Positions 1 to 7,767 of a stretch of 64,000 nt of DNA are shown here, piece by piece. The notes beneath the pieces are model-generated. The model had not been told where the DNA came from. It worked only from the letters and a program-made list of their open reading frames with translations, and did no database searches. The stretch is taken from the NCBI GenBank assembly GCA_034506175.1, contig JAPDQB010000006.1, positions 62,001 through 126,000 of the forward strand, in the 5' to 3' direction. A program made the translations under genes and the position numbers. Origin of the DNA: a candidate division KSB1 bacterium (GTDB taxonomy: Bacteria; Zhuqueibacterota; Zhuqueibacteria; Zhuqueibacterales; Zhuqueibacteraceae). Numbering within the stretch: the first letter of the stretch is position 1; each line of letters starts with the position of its first letter.

Positions 1-328
1 TGTACGAGAAGCTTCCTGTCAAATTGAATCCAGTCCGGCTCATTTTCCGCAAAAAGGCTTTTTTGCATGTAATCATGTAGTAAAGTTATTTCAATCCACC
101 TCCTGCCACGGATTGGCAAAACGCTTTGGGATGACTCTACATCTCCAAATTGCACGTGGCTCACTCCCAAATTTCCCTCGGGCATAGTCCACCGGGCGTA
201 GCCTCTGATCAGACCATAGATGGATGGAAGTTTAACACCTCTTCAACTCGCCGTTGAACAGTAAACGCATTGAATTCTAAATGCGACCAGCGCGTGTTTT
301 TTGAAGCTTTTCAAAGTCAGGGCGTCCT
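1..328. other. Non-coding region upstream of first metallophosphoesterase gene
   Basis: No convincing gene is visible. Short blocks resemble the region upstream of the second paralogous gene: 'ttttccgcaaaaa' occurs here near 43 and again near 2570, with looser similarity around an 'aaattgcacgtggc'-like stretch. The leader was therefore probably copied together with the gene. No convincing -35/-10 pair was found. Confidence 0.4.
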
Positions 329-2425
329 ATGAATAAAATCAAGCAATGCTTCATCGCGGCGTTGATCGCCTTTTCCGTGGTGGTGAGCGGATTGTACACC
401 TTCGTGTCAGCCCAGGGCCAGCCGCTGACGTTTTCCGCATTTGGCGATATTCCTTATGGCAGCGCTGAGTACGCGCTTTTGCAGCAACAAATTGCCGACC
501 ACAACCGTTACAGCCCGTCGGCCTTGATCGTTCACATCGGCGACATCATGACGGGTTCCTGCGATGAGAAAAAATATGCGGATGTCGCCGGGATCATGAA
601 GAATTTTGCGATTCCGGCTTATATCGTCGTCGGCGACAATGAGTATAATGATTGCGGCAACCCAATTCAAGCGCTGGCCCATTGGAAAAAATATTTTTTG
701 AATTTTGAAGAAAATTTTTGCGGCGCGCCGGCTACGGAGCATCAAAGCGTGCGCCCGGAAAATTTGGCTTTCGTGTTGGACGGTGTTCTTTTCATCGGCA
801 TCAATCTGGTCGGCGGCGACGTGCATGATCTGAATGAATGGTCGGTTCGCATGCAGCAAGACGCGGATTGGGTCAGCCAGCAATTTCAAGCCAAAGTCTC
901 GCAGGTGCGCGCCGCCGTTGTTTTTGCCCAAGCCGGGCCGGAGGGCAGCGCCAATCACCGCGGGCCTTTTTTCAATCAGTTTCGTCCGGCCGCGGCGGCG
1001 TTTGGCAAACCTATTCTCTACATTCAAGGCAACACGCATGCCTATAAGCTGGCTCAGCCCTGGCCGGAGAAGAATATCACACAGCTCGTCGTTCCCCAAG
1101 GCAATGCCGAACCGCCTTTGCAAGTGACGGTGACGATGGATCCGAATCCTCTGAAAGCGTTTATCGTCAAGCGCAATCCGTGGGTAGGCGCGTCGCCTTA
1201 CAACATGCCGCCATGCGTCAATGCCGGCCCCGATCAAACGCTTACGGGAACGACGGTGGCCAATCTTAAAGGCCAAGCGACGGATGACGGCGATCCCAGC
1301 GGCGCTTTGACGATAACTTGGAGCAAGACGAGCGGCCCGGGGACGGTGACTTTTGGAAACGCCAATGCGCCCGTGACCACTGCAAGTTTTAGCGCGCCGG
1401 GAACGTATGTTTTGCGCCTCACTGCCGATGATGGCCAGCTTCAGAAGAGTGATGATGTGACGATCGTGAGCGGCGGCAGTAACAGCACGTATTTGCTGTC
1501 GGCGGACACGACCGGTTCCGGCAGTGTGAGTATGAATCCCCCCGGCGGCATTTATAATTCCGGCACGGTCGTGACATTGAGCGCAACACCCGCCGCAGGT
1601 TTTCAGTTTAGCGGCTGGAGTGGTGATTTGAGCAGCTCGGCCAATCCCGTGACGATCACGATGAACGCCAACAAAAGCGTGACGGCAACTTTCACGGCGA
1701 GCAACGTCAATTCAACGACGAACTTGGCGAAGGGCAAATCTGTGACGGCTTCCAGCACGTACTCCGGCAAGCCGGCTGAAAACGCGGTGGACGGCAGCAC
1801 CAGCACGTATTGGCGCAGCGGCAGCGTCAGCAGCAATCCGATTGCCTGGCTTCGTGTCGATTTGGGCGCGGTTTTGCCAGTTGGCCGGGCTATCGTGAAA
1901 TGGAAAGAGAGCTATTATGCCAAGAGCTACGAGTTGCAGGTATCGAACGACGACGTGAACTGGACGAAAGTGTACAGCACTTCGGCTGGCAACAGCGGGA
2001 CGCACCAATTCACTTTTTCAGCGACTACGGCGAGATACGTGCGATTCTACATGATGGCAAATGTTAAGAGCAGCTACCAGATTTATGAGCTTGAAGTCTA
2101 TTCCGGCGCGGCCTCGACGCCGAAACGTAGCGATGAGACGGCGGCGGAGACGGTGATTCCCGGTGATTTTGTGTTGGAGCAAAATTACCCCAATCCGTTT
2201 AATCCCAGCACGCAAATTCGTTTCGGCCTGCCGCAGAAATCGCATGTGACGATCAAGTTGTACACGATAAACGGTCTCGAAGTGAAAACGTTGGTTAATG
2301 GTTATTATCCTGCCGGCACGCATACCATCACTTTTCAAGCGAAAAATTTGCCGAGCGGAACTTACTTCTACGTCATGCAGGCCGGCAGCGTGCGGCAAGT
2401 GCGCCGGCTGGTTTTGATGAAATAA
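329..2425 (+). CDS. Secreted metallophosphoesterase-like protein with PKD-like, InlB B-repeat, F5/8-C and T9SS sorting domains
   Basis: 698 residues. An N-terminal signal peptide (about 1-29, ending VSAQG) is followed by a calcineurin-like phosphoesterase domain (about 33-290) with D40 (FGDIPY), GDI at 71-73 and GDNE at 102-105. Then come a PKD/REJ-like beta domain (about 295-381), a divergent InlB B-repeat (about 387-456, FSGWSGD), a discoidin/F5/8 type C domain (about 464-592) and a C-terminal type IX sorting domain (about 612-698, QNYPNPFNPST). The likely role is a cell-surface or secreted phosphoesterase that binds carbohydrate. Compared with its downstream paralogue it lacks two expected metal-ligand histidines: FAQ at 199-201 where the paralogue has FAH, and GNTH at 234-237 where it has GHGH. 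Catalysis is therefore doubtful. An AGGG about 8 bases upstream supports the start. Confidence 0.85.
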   Translation: MNKIKQCFIAALIAFSVVVSGLYTFVSAQGQPLTFSAFGDIPYGSAEYALLQQQIADHNRYSPSALIVHIGDIMTGSCDEKKYADVAGIMKNFAIPAYIVVGDNEYNDCGNPIQALAHWKKYFLNFEENFCGAPATEHQSVRPENLAFVLDGVLFIGINLVGGDVHDLNEWSVRMQQDADWVSQQFQAKVSQVRAAVVFAQAGPEGSANHRGPFFNQFRPAAAAFGKPILYIQGNTHAYKLAQPWPEKNITQLVVPQGNAEPPLQVTVTMDPNPLKAFIVKRNPWVGASPYNMPPCVNAGPDQTLTGTTVANLKGQATDDGDPSGALTITWSKTSGPGTVTFGNANAPVTTASFSAPGTYVLRLTADDGQLQKSDDVTIVSGGSNSTYLLSADTTGSGSVSMNPPGGIYNSGTVVTLSATPAAGFQFSGWSGDLSSSANPVTITMNANKSVTATFTASNVNSTTNLAKGKSVTASSTYSGKPAENAVDGSTSTYWRSGSVSSNPIAWLRVDLGAVLPVGRAIVKWKESYYAKSYELQVSNDDVNWTKVYSTSAGNSGTHQFTFSATTARYVRFYMMANVKSSYQIYELEVYSGAASTPKRSDETAAETVIPGDFVLEQNYPNPFNPSTQIRFGLPQKSHVTIKLYTINGLEVKTLVNGYYPAGTHTITFQAKNLPSGTYFYVMQAGSVRQVRRLVLMK

Positions 2426-2468
2426 GGCTGGTTGCTGGTTGCTCGTTGCTGGTAGCTGGATGCTCATA

Positions 2469-2508
2469 CTCATACTCGCTTATAAACAGCTTAAAAAGCG
2501 AGAATGAG
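2469..2508. repeat. Imperfect inverted repeat (hairpin) after first phosphoesterase gene
   Basis: The 13-base arms 2469-2481 (ctcatactcgctt) and 2496-2508 (aagcgagaatgag) pair at 12 of 13 positions around a 14-base loop. There is no T-tract, so it is not a classical intrinsic terminator. It could be an mRNA-stabilising hairpin or a REP-like element. Confidence 0.5.
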
Positions 2509-2539
2509 TAGAAGTAAGAGTAGAAACTGCAACGCCGTT

Positions 2540-2553
2540 ATTGACCGGTCAAT
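2540..2553. promoter_or_regulatory. Perfect palindrome ATTGACCGGTCAAT, possible operator
   Basis: A perfect 14-bp palindrome with core TGACCGGTCA. The same 10-base core occurs twice more, 49 bases apart, just upstream of rluD (33576 and 33625). A dyad of this size is typical of TetR-family repressor sites, but no such regulator is encoded in the window. The role is inferred only from symmetry and recurrence. Confidence 0.35.
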
Positions 2554-2877
2554 TAAGCTGCCGGATTTTATTTTCCGCAAAAATTGAAGCTTGCTTGTAT
2601 ATCCAAGTATGAATTAATACACCTACCGCCAAGGAATGGGCGACGGCGATTTTTAGGGCAAATTCGGCTTTCAAAATGCGCGTGGCCCATTGGCTGATTT
2701 CCTCTAGTCCAGTCTGCCGGGCATCGCCCGCATTTTTCTGACTACCATCACCTCATCGTTGAGCTAAATTCCGGAGTGTCGCCTGCTTACAGTCGCGGGT
2801 GAGTTTTAAACAACATGGTTGCGAGTACTGTCCCGAGGCCGGGATGGTGTCAGACCTTCAACCCGAAAGGATTTCTC

Positions 2878-5800
2878 ATGTACAATCCGAGACAAGCATT
2901 TTTTAAAATCAGGCTCTTGGTTTTTCTTCTGACGCTTCTGGTCGTGCATCAGCAGGCATGGGCGCAAGGCCAGACGGTTATTTTTTCGGCCACGGGTGAT
3001 GTTCCATATAGCGTGAGCGAGGCTTCGACTTTTCAACAGCAAATAGCCAATCACAATAAGTACAGCCCTTCCGCCTTCCTTGTGCATGTGGGCGATATTG
3101 CTTCCAGCGGCCAGTGCGACGAGTCGTACTATTCATCGGTGGCGAATGCGATGAAGGGATTGGCGGTGCCGACGTACATCGTTCTCGGCGACAATGAATC
3201 CGTCGATTGCAGCAATCGCGCGCAAGGGATGAGTTACTTTCTGCAATATTTTGCCAATTACGAGCAGAATTTTTGCGGCACGCCTTACACCGAGCATCAA
3301 AGCGAACGTCCGGAAAATTGGGCTTTTACCATGAACGGCGTGTTGTTTGTCGGTATCAATCTTGCTTATGGCGGCACCACCGCCTTGCAGGAAGCCGCCA
3401 CGTGGTGCACGCAACAGCTTCAGGCGAAGGGTCCTGAAGTTCGCGCCGCCGTTTTCTTTGCTCATTATACGCCAGGCTCCAGCACGACGTTTTCCACGCC
3501 TTTTCGCCAAGCCGCAGCTGCTTTTGGCAAACCTGTTCTTTTTGTTCATGGTCATGGTCACTCGTGGAGCATGGTATATCCCTTTCCGGAGCCGAATATT
3601 CTTCGCGTGCAAGTCAACAAAGGCGCCTCCGAAGATCCCGTGCAAGTGACGGTGACTATGGATAACTCCTCACCCGCCACCGCGTTTGTTTTTAAACGCA
3701 ATCCGTGGTCGAGCAAAACCATTGTGAATATGCCGCCCTGCGCGAACGCCGGGCCGGATAAGGAGGTTTTCGGCTCAGCAAGCGTCAATCTTCAAGGCCA
3801 AGCCACAGATGACGGCGATCCCAATGGCCTTTTGACCACGACCTGGAGCAAAGTCGCCGGACCAGGGTCGGTAACATTTGGCAATGCCAACGCCCCCGCC
3901 ACCACGGCCAGCTTCAGCACCGCCGGCATCTACGTTCTGCGTTTGACGGCGAATGACGGCCAGTTGCAAAATTATGATGAAGTCACCATCGGCGTGAACG
4001 CGACCACGAGTGTTGGGCCGGTCATCAGCTCATTTAGCCCCGCCAGCGGCAATGTCGGGACCGTGGTCACGCTGAATGGACTCAATTTCACCGGCGCAAC
4101 CAGCGTGTTGTTCAACGGCATACCCGCCTCGAGCTTTACGGTAAGCTCCGCCAGCAAGATTTTGGTCACGGTGCCGCCGGGCGCGACTACCGGCAAAATC
4201 ACGGTCAACACCTCGCTTGGCGCCGGTTTCAGCAGCAGCGACTTTGTGGTGACGGGTGGTGGCTTGAACGTGATGACGTTTCTTCCCACGGATGACGCGC
4301 ATGTTATATCCACCAGCGCCACGAAAAATTATGGCAATGCCATCAATCTCCTGCTCGATAAAAACAGCGCCTCGGATATGGTCAACACCTACTTAAAGTT
4401 TAATGTGACGGGACTGACGGGGCCGGTGCAAAGCGCCAAGCTCCGTTTGAAATGCAGCAACGGCAGCGTGGATGGCGGCTCGGTTTTTTTGGTTTCAAAT
4501 AATTACAAAAACACGAACACCCCGTGGTTCGAAACCGACTTAATTTGGAACAATGCGCCGGAGATCACCGGCAGCGCTTTGAGCTCGGCGGGCACTGTCA
4601 GCGACGGGCAAACCGTCGAGCTTGACGTCACGACGGCGATCACCGGCGACGGCACGTACAGTTTTGCGTTGACAACCACCTCGTCGAACTCCGCCGAATA
4701 CAACTCGAAGGAAGGCTCGACTTCCCCGGTGCTGAGTATTGAGATTACGCCGCCAGCGCCGGTTCTGCCGACGATTACTTCTTTCACCCCGGATAACGGA
4801 CCGGTGGGAACCGAAGTGACGATTACTGGCACCGAATTGGGCAACACAGTGGGCGTCACCTTTAATGGCGCACCGGCAGCTTTTATTGTCGATTCGGGCA
4901 CTCAGGTTCGGGCGACTGTGCCGGCCAACGCCACCACCGGAAAGATTAGCGTCGCCAACGCCGAGGGCACGGCATTTAGCGCGACGGATTTTACCCTGAC
5001 CGCGCCGCCGGTTATCACGTCATTTGCACCGGCGAGCGGACAAGAAGGCACCGAAGTGACCATCGTTGGCAATTATTTCAACGGCGTTACAGCAGTGAGC
5101 ATTAAGGGCGAGGCTGCCAGCTTTGTGATCGATTCCAATTCCCAAATCCGGGCTTACGTTCCGGCCAGTGCGACACTTGGAACGGGAAAGATCGTTGTCA
5201 CCAGTGCGCTCGGCAGCACCACCAGCACCGATAATTTCACTGTCACCGACGCCGCGCCGGTAAGCGTTTCCTTTGCTCCTAAGCACGATACCTATATCAA
5301 CTCAGAGAGTCCAACAGGCACCAGTGGCACTTCGAGCACGCTGCGGGCCAAAGTCGGTGTTTACTATACGTATTTAAAATTCGAGGTGACCGGACTGAGC
5401 GGCACTTTGCAGAACGCCAAGCTCCGGCTGCACGTCTCGGATGCCAGCCCGGATGGTGGATCGGTGCATGTGGTTTCCAACAACTACAGGTCTTCCACAA
5501 CACCCTGGGTTGAAAAGGACTTGAACTGGAACAACGCGCCGGATATCACCGGTCCGGCGTTGAGTTCAACCGGCGCCGTCAGCATCGGACAGTGGGTAGA
5601 ATTCGATGTCACTTCCGCTATCGTGGGCAATGGCACCTACAGCTTTGGCGTCAAGAATAACAACAGTGACAAAGTCTACTATCGCTCCAAAGAATATGGC
5701 GCCGCCACCTCGCCGCAGTTGGTGATCGAAAGCCTGTCAACCGCTGCCCCGAGCATAACGTCTTTCACACCCGGCGACGGGCCGGTGGGCACGGAAGTCA

Positions 5801-7056
5801 CGATTACCGGCAACAACTTTCTTGGAACGACGGCAGTGACTTTCAACGGCGTGCCGGCAACTCATGTTACCGTGGAGTCGAATACCACGTTATTGGTTTT
5901 GGTGCCGACCGGCGCGACCACCGGCAGGATCAAAATCACTAATGCCAGCGGCAACGGCTCGCACGCGCAGGATTTTGTTGTCACGACCACTCCGGTGATT
6001 ACTTCTTTCACGCCAACCGAGGGCGCGCCGGGAACCGAAGTGACCATCACCGGCAACCATTTCACCGGAACGACAAAGGTCAGCTTCAACGGCAAGGCGG
6101 CGGCGACGTTTTATATCGATTCCGCCACGCAGGTTCGCGCCATCGTTCCCTCCGGCAGTACCATCGGGCCGGGAAAAATTGTCGTCACCAATTCCGCCGG
6201 CAGCGCCATCAGCGCCAACGATTTCAGAATTAATTCGCTTTTCACCTTTGCGCCCAAGCACGATGCGTATGTCAAATCATCCGCGGCGACGACGAACTAC
6301 GGCACTTCCAGCACGCTGCGGGTGAAAGTGAGCGGCAGCGAGACCTTTTGCAGCTATTTAAAATTCGACGTCACCGGCGTGAGCGGCACGCTGCGGAGCG
6401 CCAAACTGCGACTTTATGTTTCCGATGCCGGTGCCGACGGCGGAGCGGTATATGTGGTTGCCAATGACTATCTGAATACCACGACGCCATGGGAAGAGAT
6501 TGGTTTGCTTTGGGGTAACGCGCCAAGCATCGCTGGCACGCCGTTAAGCTCGACCGGCGCGGTGAGCATCGGGCAATGGGTGGAGTTCGATGTGACCTCG
6601 GCGATCACGGGCGACGGCACCTACAGTTTTGGGTTGAAAAACAACAACTCAGATGTTGTGTACTATCGTTCAAAGGAGAATGGCACGGCAACTGCGCCGC
6701 AGTTGCTGATCCAGACGTCGAGCGGCCCGAGCACGCTTTCCAAAGACGAGGCGACGGCCGCGGAAACCGAAACGATCACCGCCGCGATTCCGACTGAATT
6801 CCTGTTGCAGCAAAATTTTCCCAATCCGTTCAATCCGAGCACGCAAATCCGTTTCGGATTGCCGAAGGAATCGCATGTGACCATCAAGTTGTACACGATC
6901 AACGGCGCGGAAGTCAAAACGCTGGTTGACAATCATTATCCCGCCGGTATGCACACCCTGACGTTCGAGGCGAAGAACTTGCCGAGCGGCACCTATTTTT
7001 ACGTGATGCAAGCCGGCGCCGTGCGCAAAGTGCGCCAGCTCATGCTGTTGAAATAA
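2878..7056 (+). CDS. Large secreted metallophosphoesterase with PKD-like, five IPT/TIG, three DNRLRE domains and T9SS sorting domain
   Basis: 1392 residues from ATG 2878, chosen because AAAGGA lies just upstream and a good signal peptide follows (1-30, ending AWAQ). The phosphoesterase domain (about 34-290) carries D41, GDI at 72-74, GDNE at 104-107, FAH (H196) and HGHGH at 224-228, so the ligand set is fuller than in the upstream paralogue. A PKD-like domain follows. Then come IPT/TIG domains (each starting like ITSFTP..G..GTEVTITG) and DNRLRE/CBM96-like domains (THD-like 'KHD.YV..' starts with paired 'YLKF.VTG' and 'W.NAP' motifs), in the order TIG, DNRLRE, TIG, TIG, DNRLRE, TIG, TIG, DNRLRE. 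The C terminus is a type IX sorting domain (QNFPNPFNPST). It is probably a surface-attached or secreted enzyme acting on phosphorylated polymers. A strong terminator follows. Confidence 0.9.
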   Translation: MYNPRQAFFKIRLLVFLLTLLVVHQQAWAQGQTVIFSATGDVPYSVSEASTFQQQIANHNKYSPSAFLVHVGDIASSGQCDESYYSSVANAMKGLAVPTYIVLGDNESVDCSNRAQGMSYFLQYFANYEQNFCGTPYTEHQSERPENWAFTMNGVLFVGINLAYGGTTALQEAATWCTQQLQAKGPEVRAAVFFAHYTPGSSTTFSTPFRQAAAAFGKPVLFVHGHGHSWSMVYPFPEPNILRVQVNKGASEDPVQVTVTMDNSSPATAFVFKRNPWSSKTIVNMPPCANAGPDKEVFGSASVNLQGQATDDGDPNGLLTTTWSKVAGPGSVTFGNANAPATTASFSTAGIYVLRLTANDGQLQNYDEVTIGVNATTSVGPVISSFSPASGNVGTVVTLNGLNFTGATSVLFNGIPASSFTVSSASKILVTVPPGATTGKITVNTSLGAGFSSSDFVVTGGGLNVMTFLPTDDAHVISTSATKNYGNAINLLLDKNSASDMVNTYLKFNVTGLTGPVQSAKLRLKCSNGSVDGGSVFLVSNNYKNTNTPWFETDLIWNNAPEITGSALSSAGTVSDGQTVELDVTTAITGDGTYSFALTTTSSNSAEYNSKEGSTSPVLSIEITPPAPVLPTITSFTPDNGPVGTEVTITGTELGNTVGVTFNGAPAAFIVDSGTQVRATVPANATTGKISVANAEGTAFSATDFTLTAPPVITSFAPASGQEGTEVTIVGNYFNGVTAVSIKGEAASFVIDSNSQIRAYVPASATLGTGKIVVTSALGSTTSTDNFTVTDAAPVSVSFAPKHDTYINSESPTGTSGTSSTLRAKVGVYYTYLKFEVTGLSGTLQNAKLRLHVSDASPDGGSVHVVSNNYRSSTTPWVEKDLNWNNAPDITGPALSSTGAVSIGQWVEFDVTSAIVGNGTYSFGVKNNNSDKVYYRSKEYGAATSPQLVIESLSTAAPSITSFTPGDGPVGTEVTITGNNFLGTTAVTFNGVPATHVTVESNTTLLVLVPTGATTGRIKITNASGNGSHAQDFVVTTTPVITSFTPTEGAPGTEVTITGNHFTGTTKVSFNGKAAATFYIDSATQVRAIVPSGSTIGPGKIVVTNSAGSAISANDFRINSLFTFAPKHDAYVKSSAATTNYGTSSTLRVKVSGSETFCSYLKFDVTGVSGTLRSAKLRLYVSDAGADGGAVYVVANDYLNTTTPWEEIGLLWGNAPSIAGTPLSSTGAVSIGQWVEFDVTSAITGDGTYSFGLKNNNSDVVYYRSKENGTATAPQLLIQTSSGPSTLSKDEATAAETETITAAIPTEFLLQQNFPNPFNPSTQIRFGLPKESHVTIKLYTINGAEVKTLVDNHYPAGMHTLTFEAKNLPSGTYFYVMQAGAVRKVRQLMLLK

Positions 7057-7080
7057 AGCTCGCCGCGGTTTGGCGTTGCA

Positions 7081-7123
7081 AAATAAAAAGCCCGGCTTGA
7101 TCCAAGCCGGGCTTTTTATTTTG
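7081..7123. terminator. Rho-independent terminator after the phosphoesterase genes
   Basis: A perfect stem AAAAAGCCCGGCTTG / CAAGCCGGGCTTTTT around a 'atc' loop lies 24 bases after the stop codon. It is flanked by A-rich and T-rich runs, so it could work in both directions. Confidence 0.9.
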
Positions 7124-7285
7124 AGAATCGTTTTGCTTGCTTTTTTTTCCGTCATTGTTTACATTTCAACAGAGCATGAGCGGCGAAAAATTTTAAACTT
7201 GTCGAGATTGAGATTGTAATGCAACATTTATGTTGCACATACCGTTTCTTCTCAACATCAATGTTGAGTTACGTCGATGAAATTT

Positions 7286-7361
7286 GCCCCTATAGCTCAG
7301 TAATGGATAGAGCAGAGGTTTCCTAAACCTTGTGCCGCAGGTTCGAGTCCTGCTAGGGGCA
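7286..7361 (+). tRNA. tRNA-Arg (anticodon CCU)
   Basis: A complete cloverleaf of 76 bases. The acceptor stem gccccta/taggggc is perfect and the discriminator is A. The D arm is gctc/gagc with an 11-base loop, the anticodon stem gaggt/acctt encloses loop ttcctaa (anticodon CCT), and the T arm gcagg/cctgc carries loop ttcgagt. CCA is not encoded. It reads AGG codons. A decayed gene on the opposite strand ends 58 bases downstream, but no integrase or duplicated tRNA end is visible. Confidence 0.95.
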
Positions 7362-7418
7362 CTGACAGCGTTTACCCGCTTCCTATCTTTCCACCGCGCC
7401 GCACAAATTTTCAACACT

Positions 7419-7703
7419 TTATTTTTTCTCCTGCAGCAGCCACATATCAGCATCCGTCAAGCCGCATTCCTCGGCCATTGCAATACAATAAGCAAGTCTG
7501 CCCAAATCCTCGGCGCCGGCGTTTTAGTGCCGAAGGTGAACTTGACGCCCGCGGCTTTGGCGCGTTTGATGAAGGCGGCGCTGGGAATTTTCCGGCGCGG
7601 TGTAATCCACCATCAACTCGCCGGAATTTGAGCCTGGCGTGGTTTTTACTTCGGCCATCAATTCAAAGTTTTTGAAGTTGTGATCGTTTAGAATCCACGT
7701 GCA
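7419..7703 (-). pseudogene. Decayed PHP/amidohydrolase-like gene fragment
   Basis: Three minus-strand frames must be stitched to read a coherent C terminus. About 7600-7690 gives FKNFELMAEVKTTPGSNSGE. A second frame (about 7510-7590) gives SAAFIKRAKAAGVKFTFGT. A third (7419-7520) gives AEDLGRLAYCIAMAEECGL and then TDADMW before a stop. The last two match, from memory, the end of a PHP-like metal-dependent hydrolase family ('AK..GVKFTFGTN..', 'LGRLEYC..M..ECGLT..DM'). The first part resembles 3-keto-disaccharide hydrolase (DUF1080) sequence instead, so two genes may be joined here. The fragment lacks a start and is not functional. Confidence 0.6.
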
Positions 7704-7767
7704 CGAACGTCTCATCTCCTCCTCCGATTTCTCAGTCATCAACCGAAAATGCCTTACAGGCGTGGCC

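Larger units (their letters stand above)
2426..2877. other. Intergenic region between the two phosphoesterase paralogues
   Basis: No gene is visible. The region holds a low-complexity 'gctggttgctgg' tract right after the stop codon (about 2427-2464), an imperfect hairpin (2469-2508), a perfect 14-bp palindrome (2540-2553) and a stretch resembling the leader of the first paralogue (about 2565-2710). Confidence 0.5.

Noticed and set aside
407..1276. 289-codon minus-strand frame in the first phosphoesterase gene
   Set aside because: It mirrors a well-supported coding frame and shows no domain or start signal.
7286..7361. tRNA-associated integration site
   Set aside because: No integrase, no direct repeat of the tRNA 3' end and no change in gene content typical of an island were found nearby.
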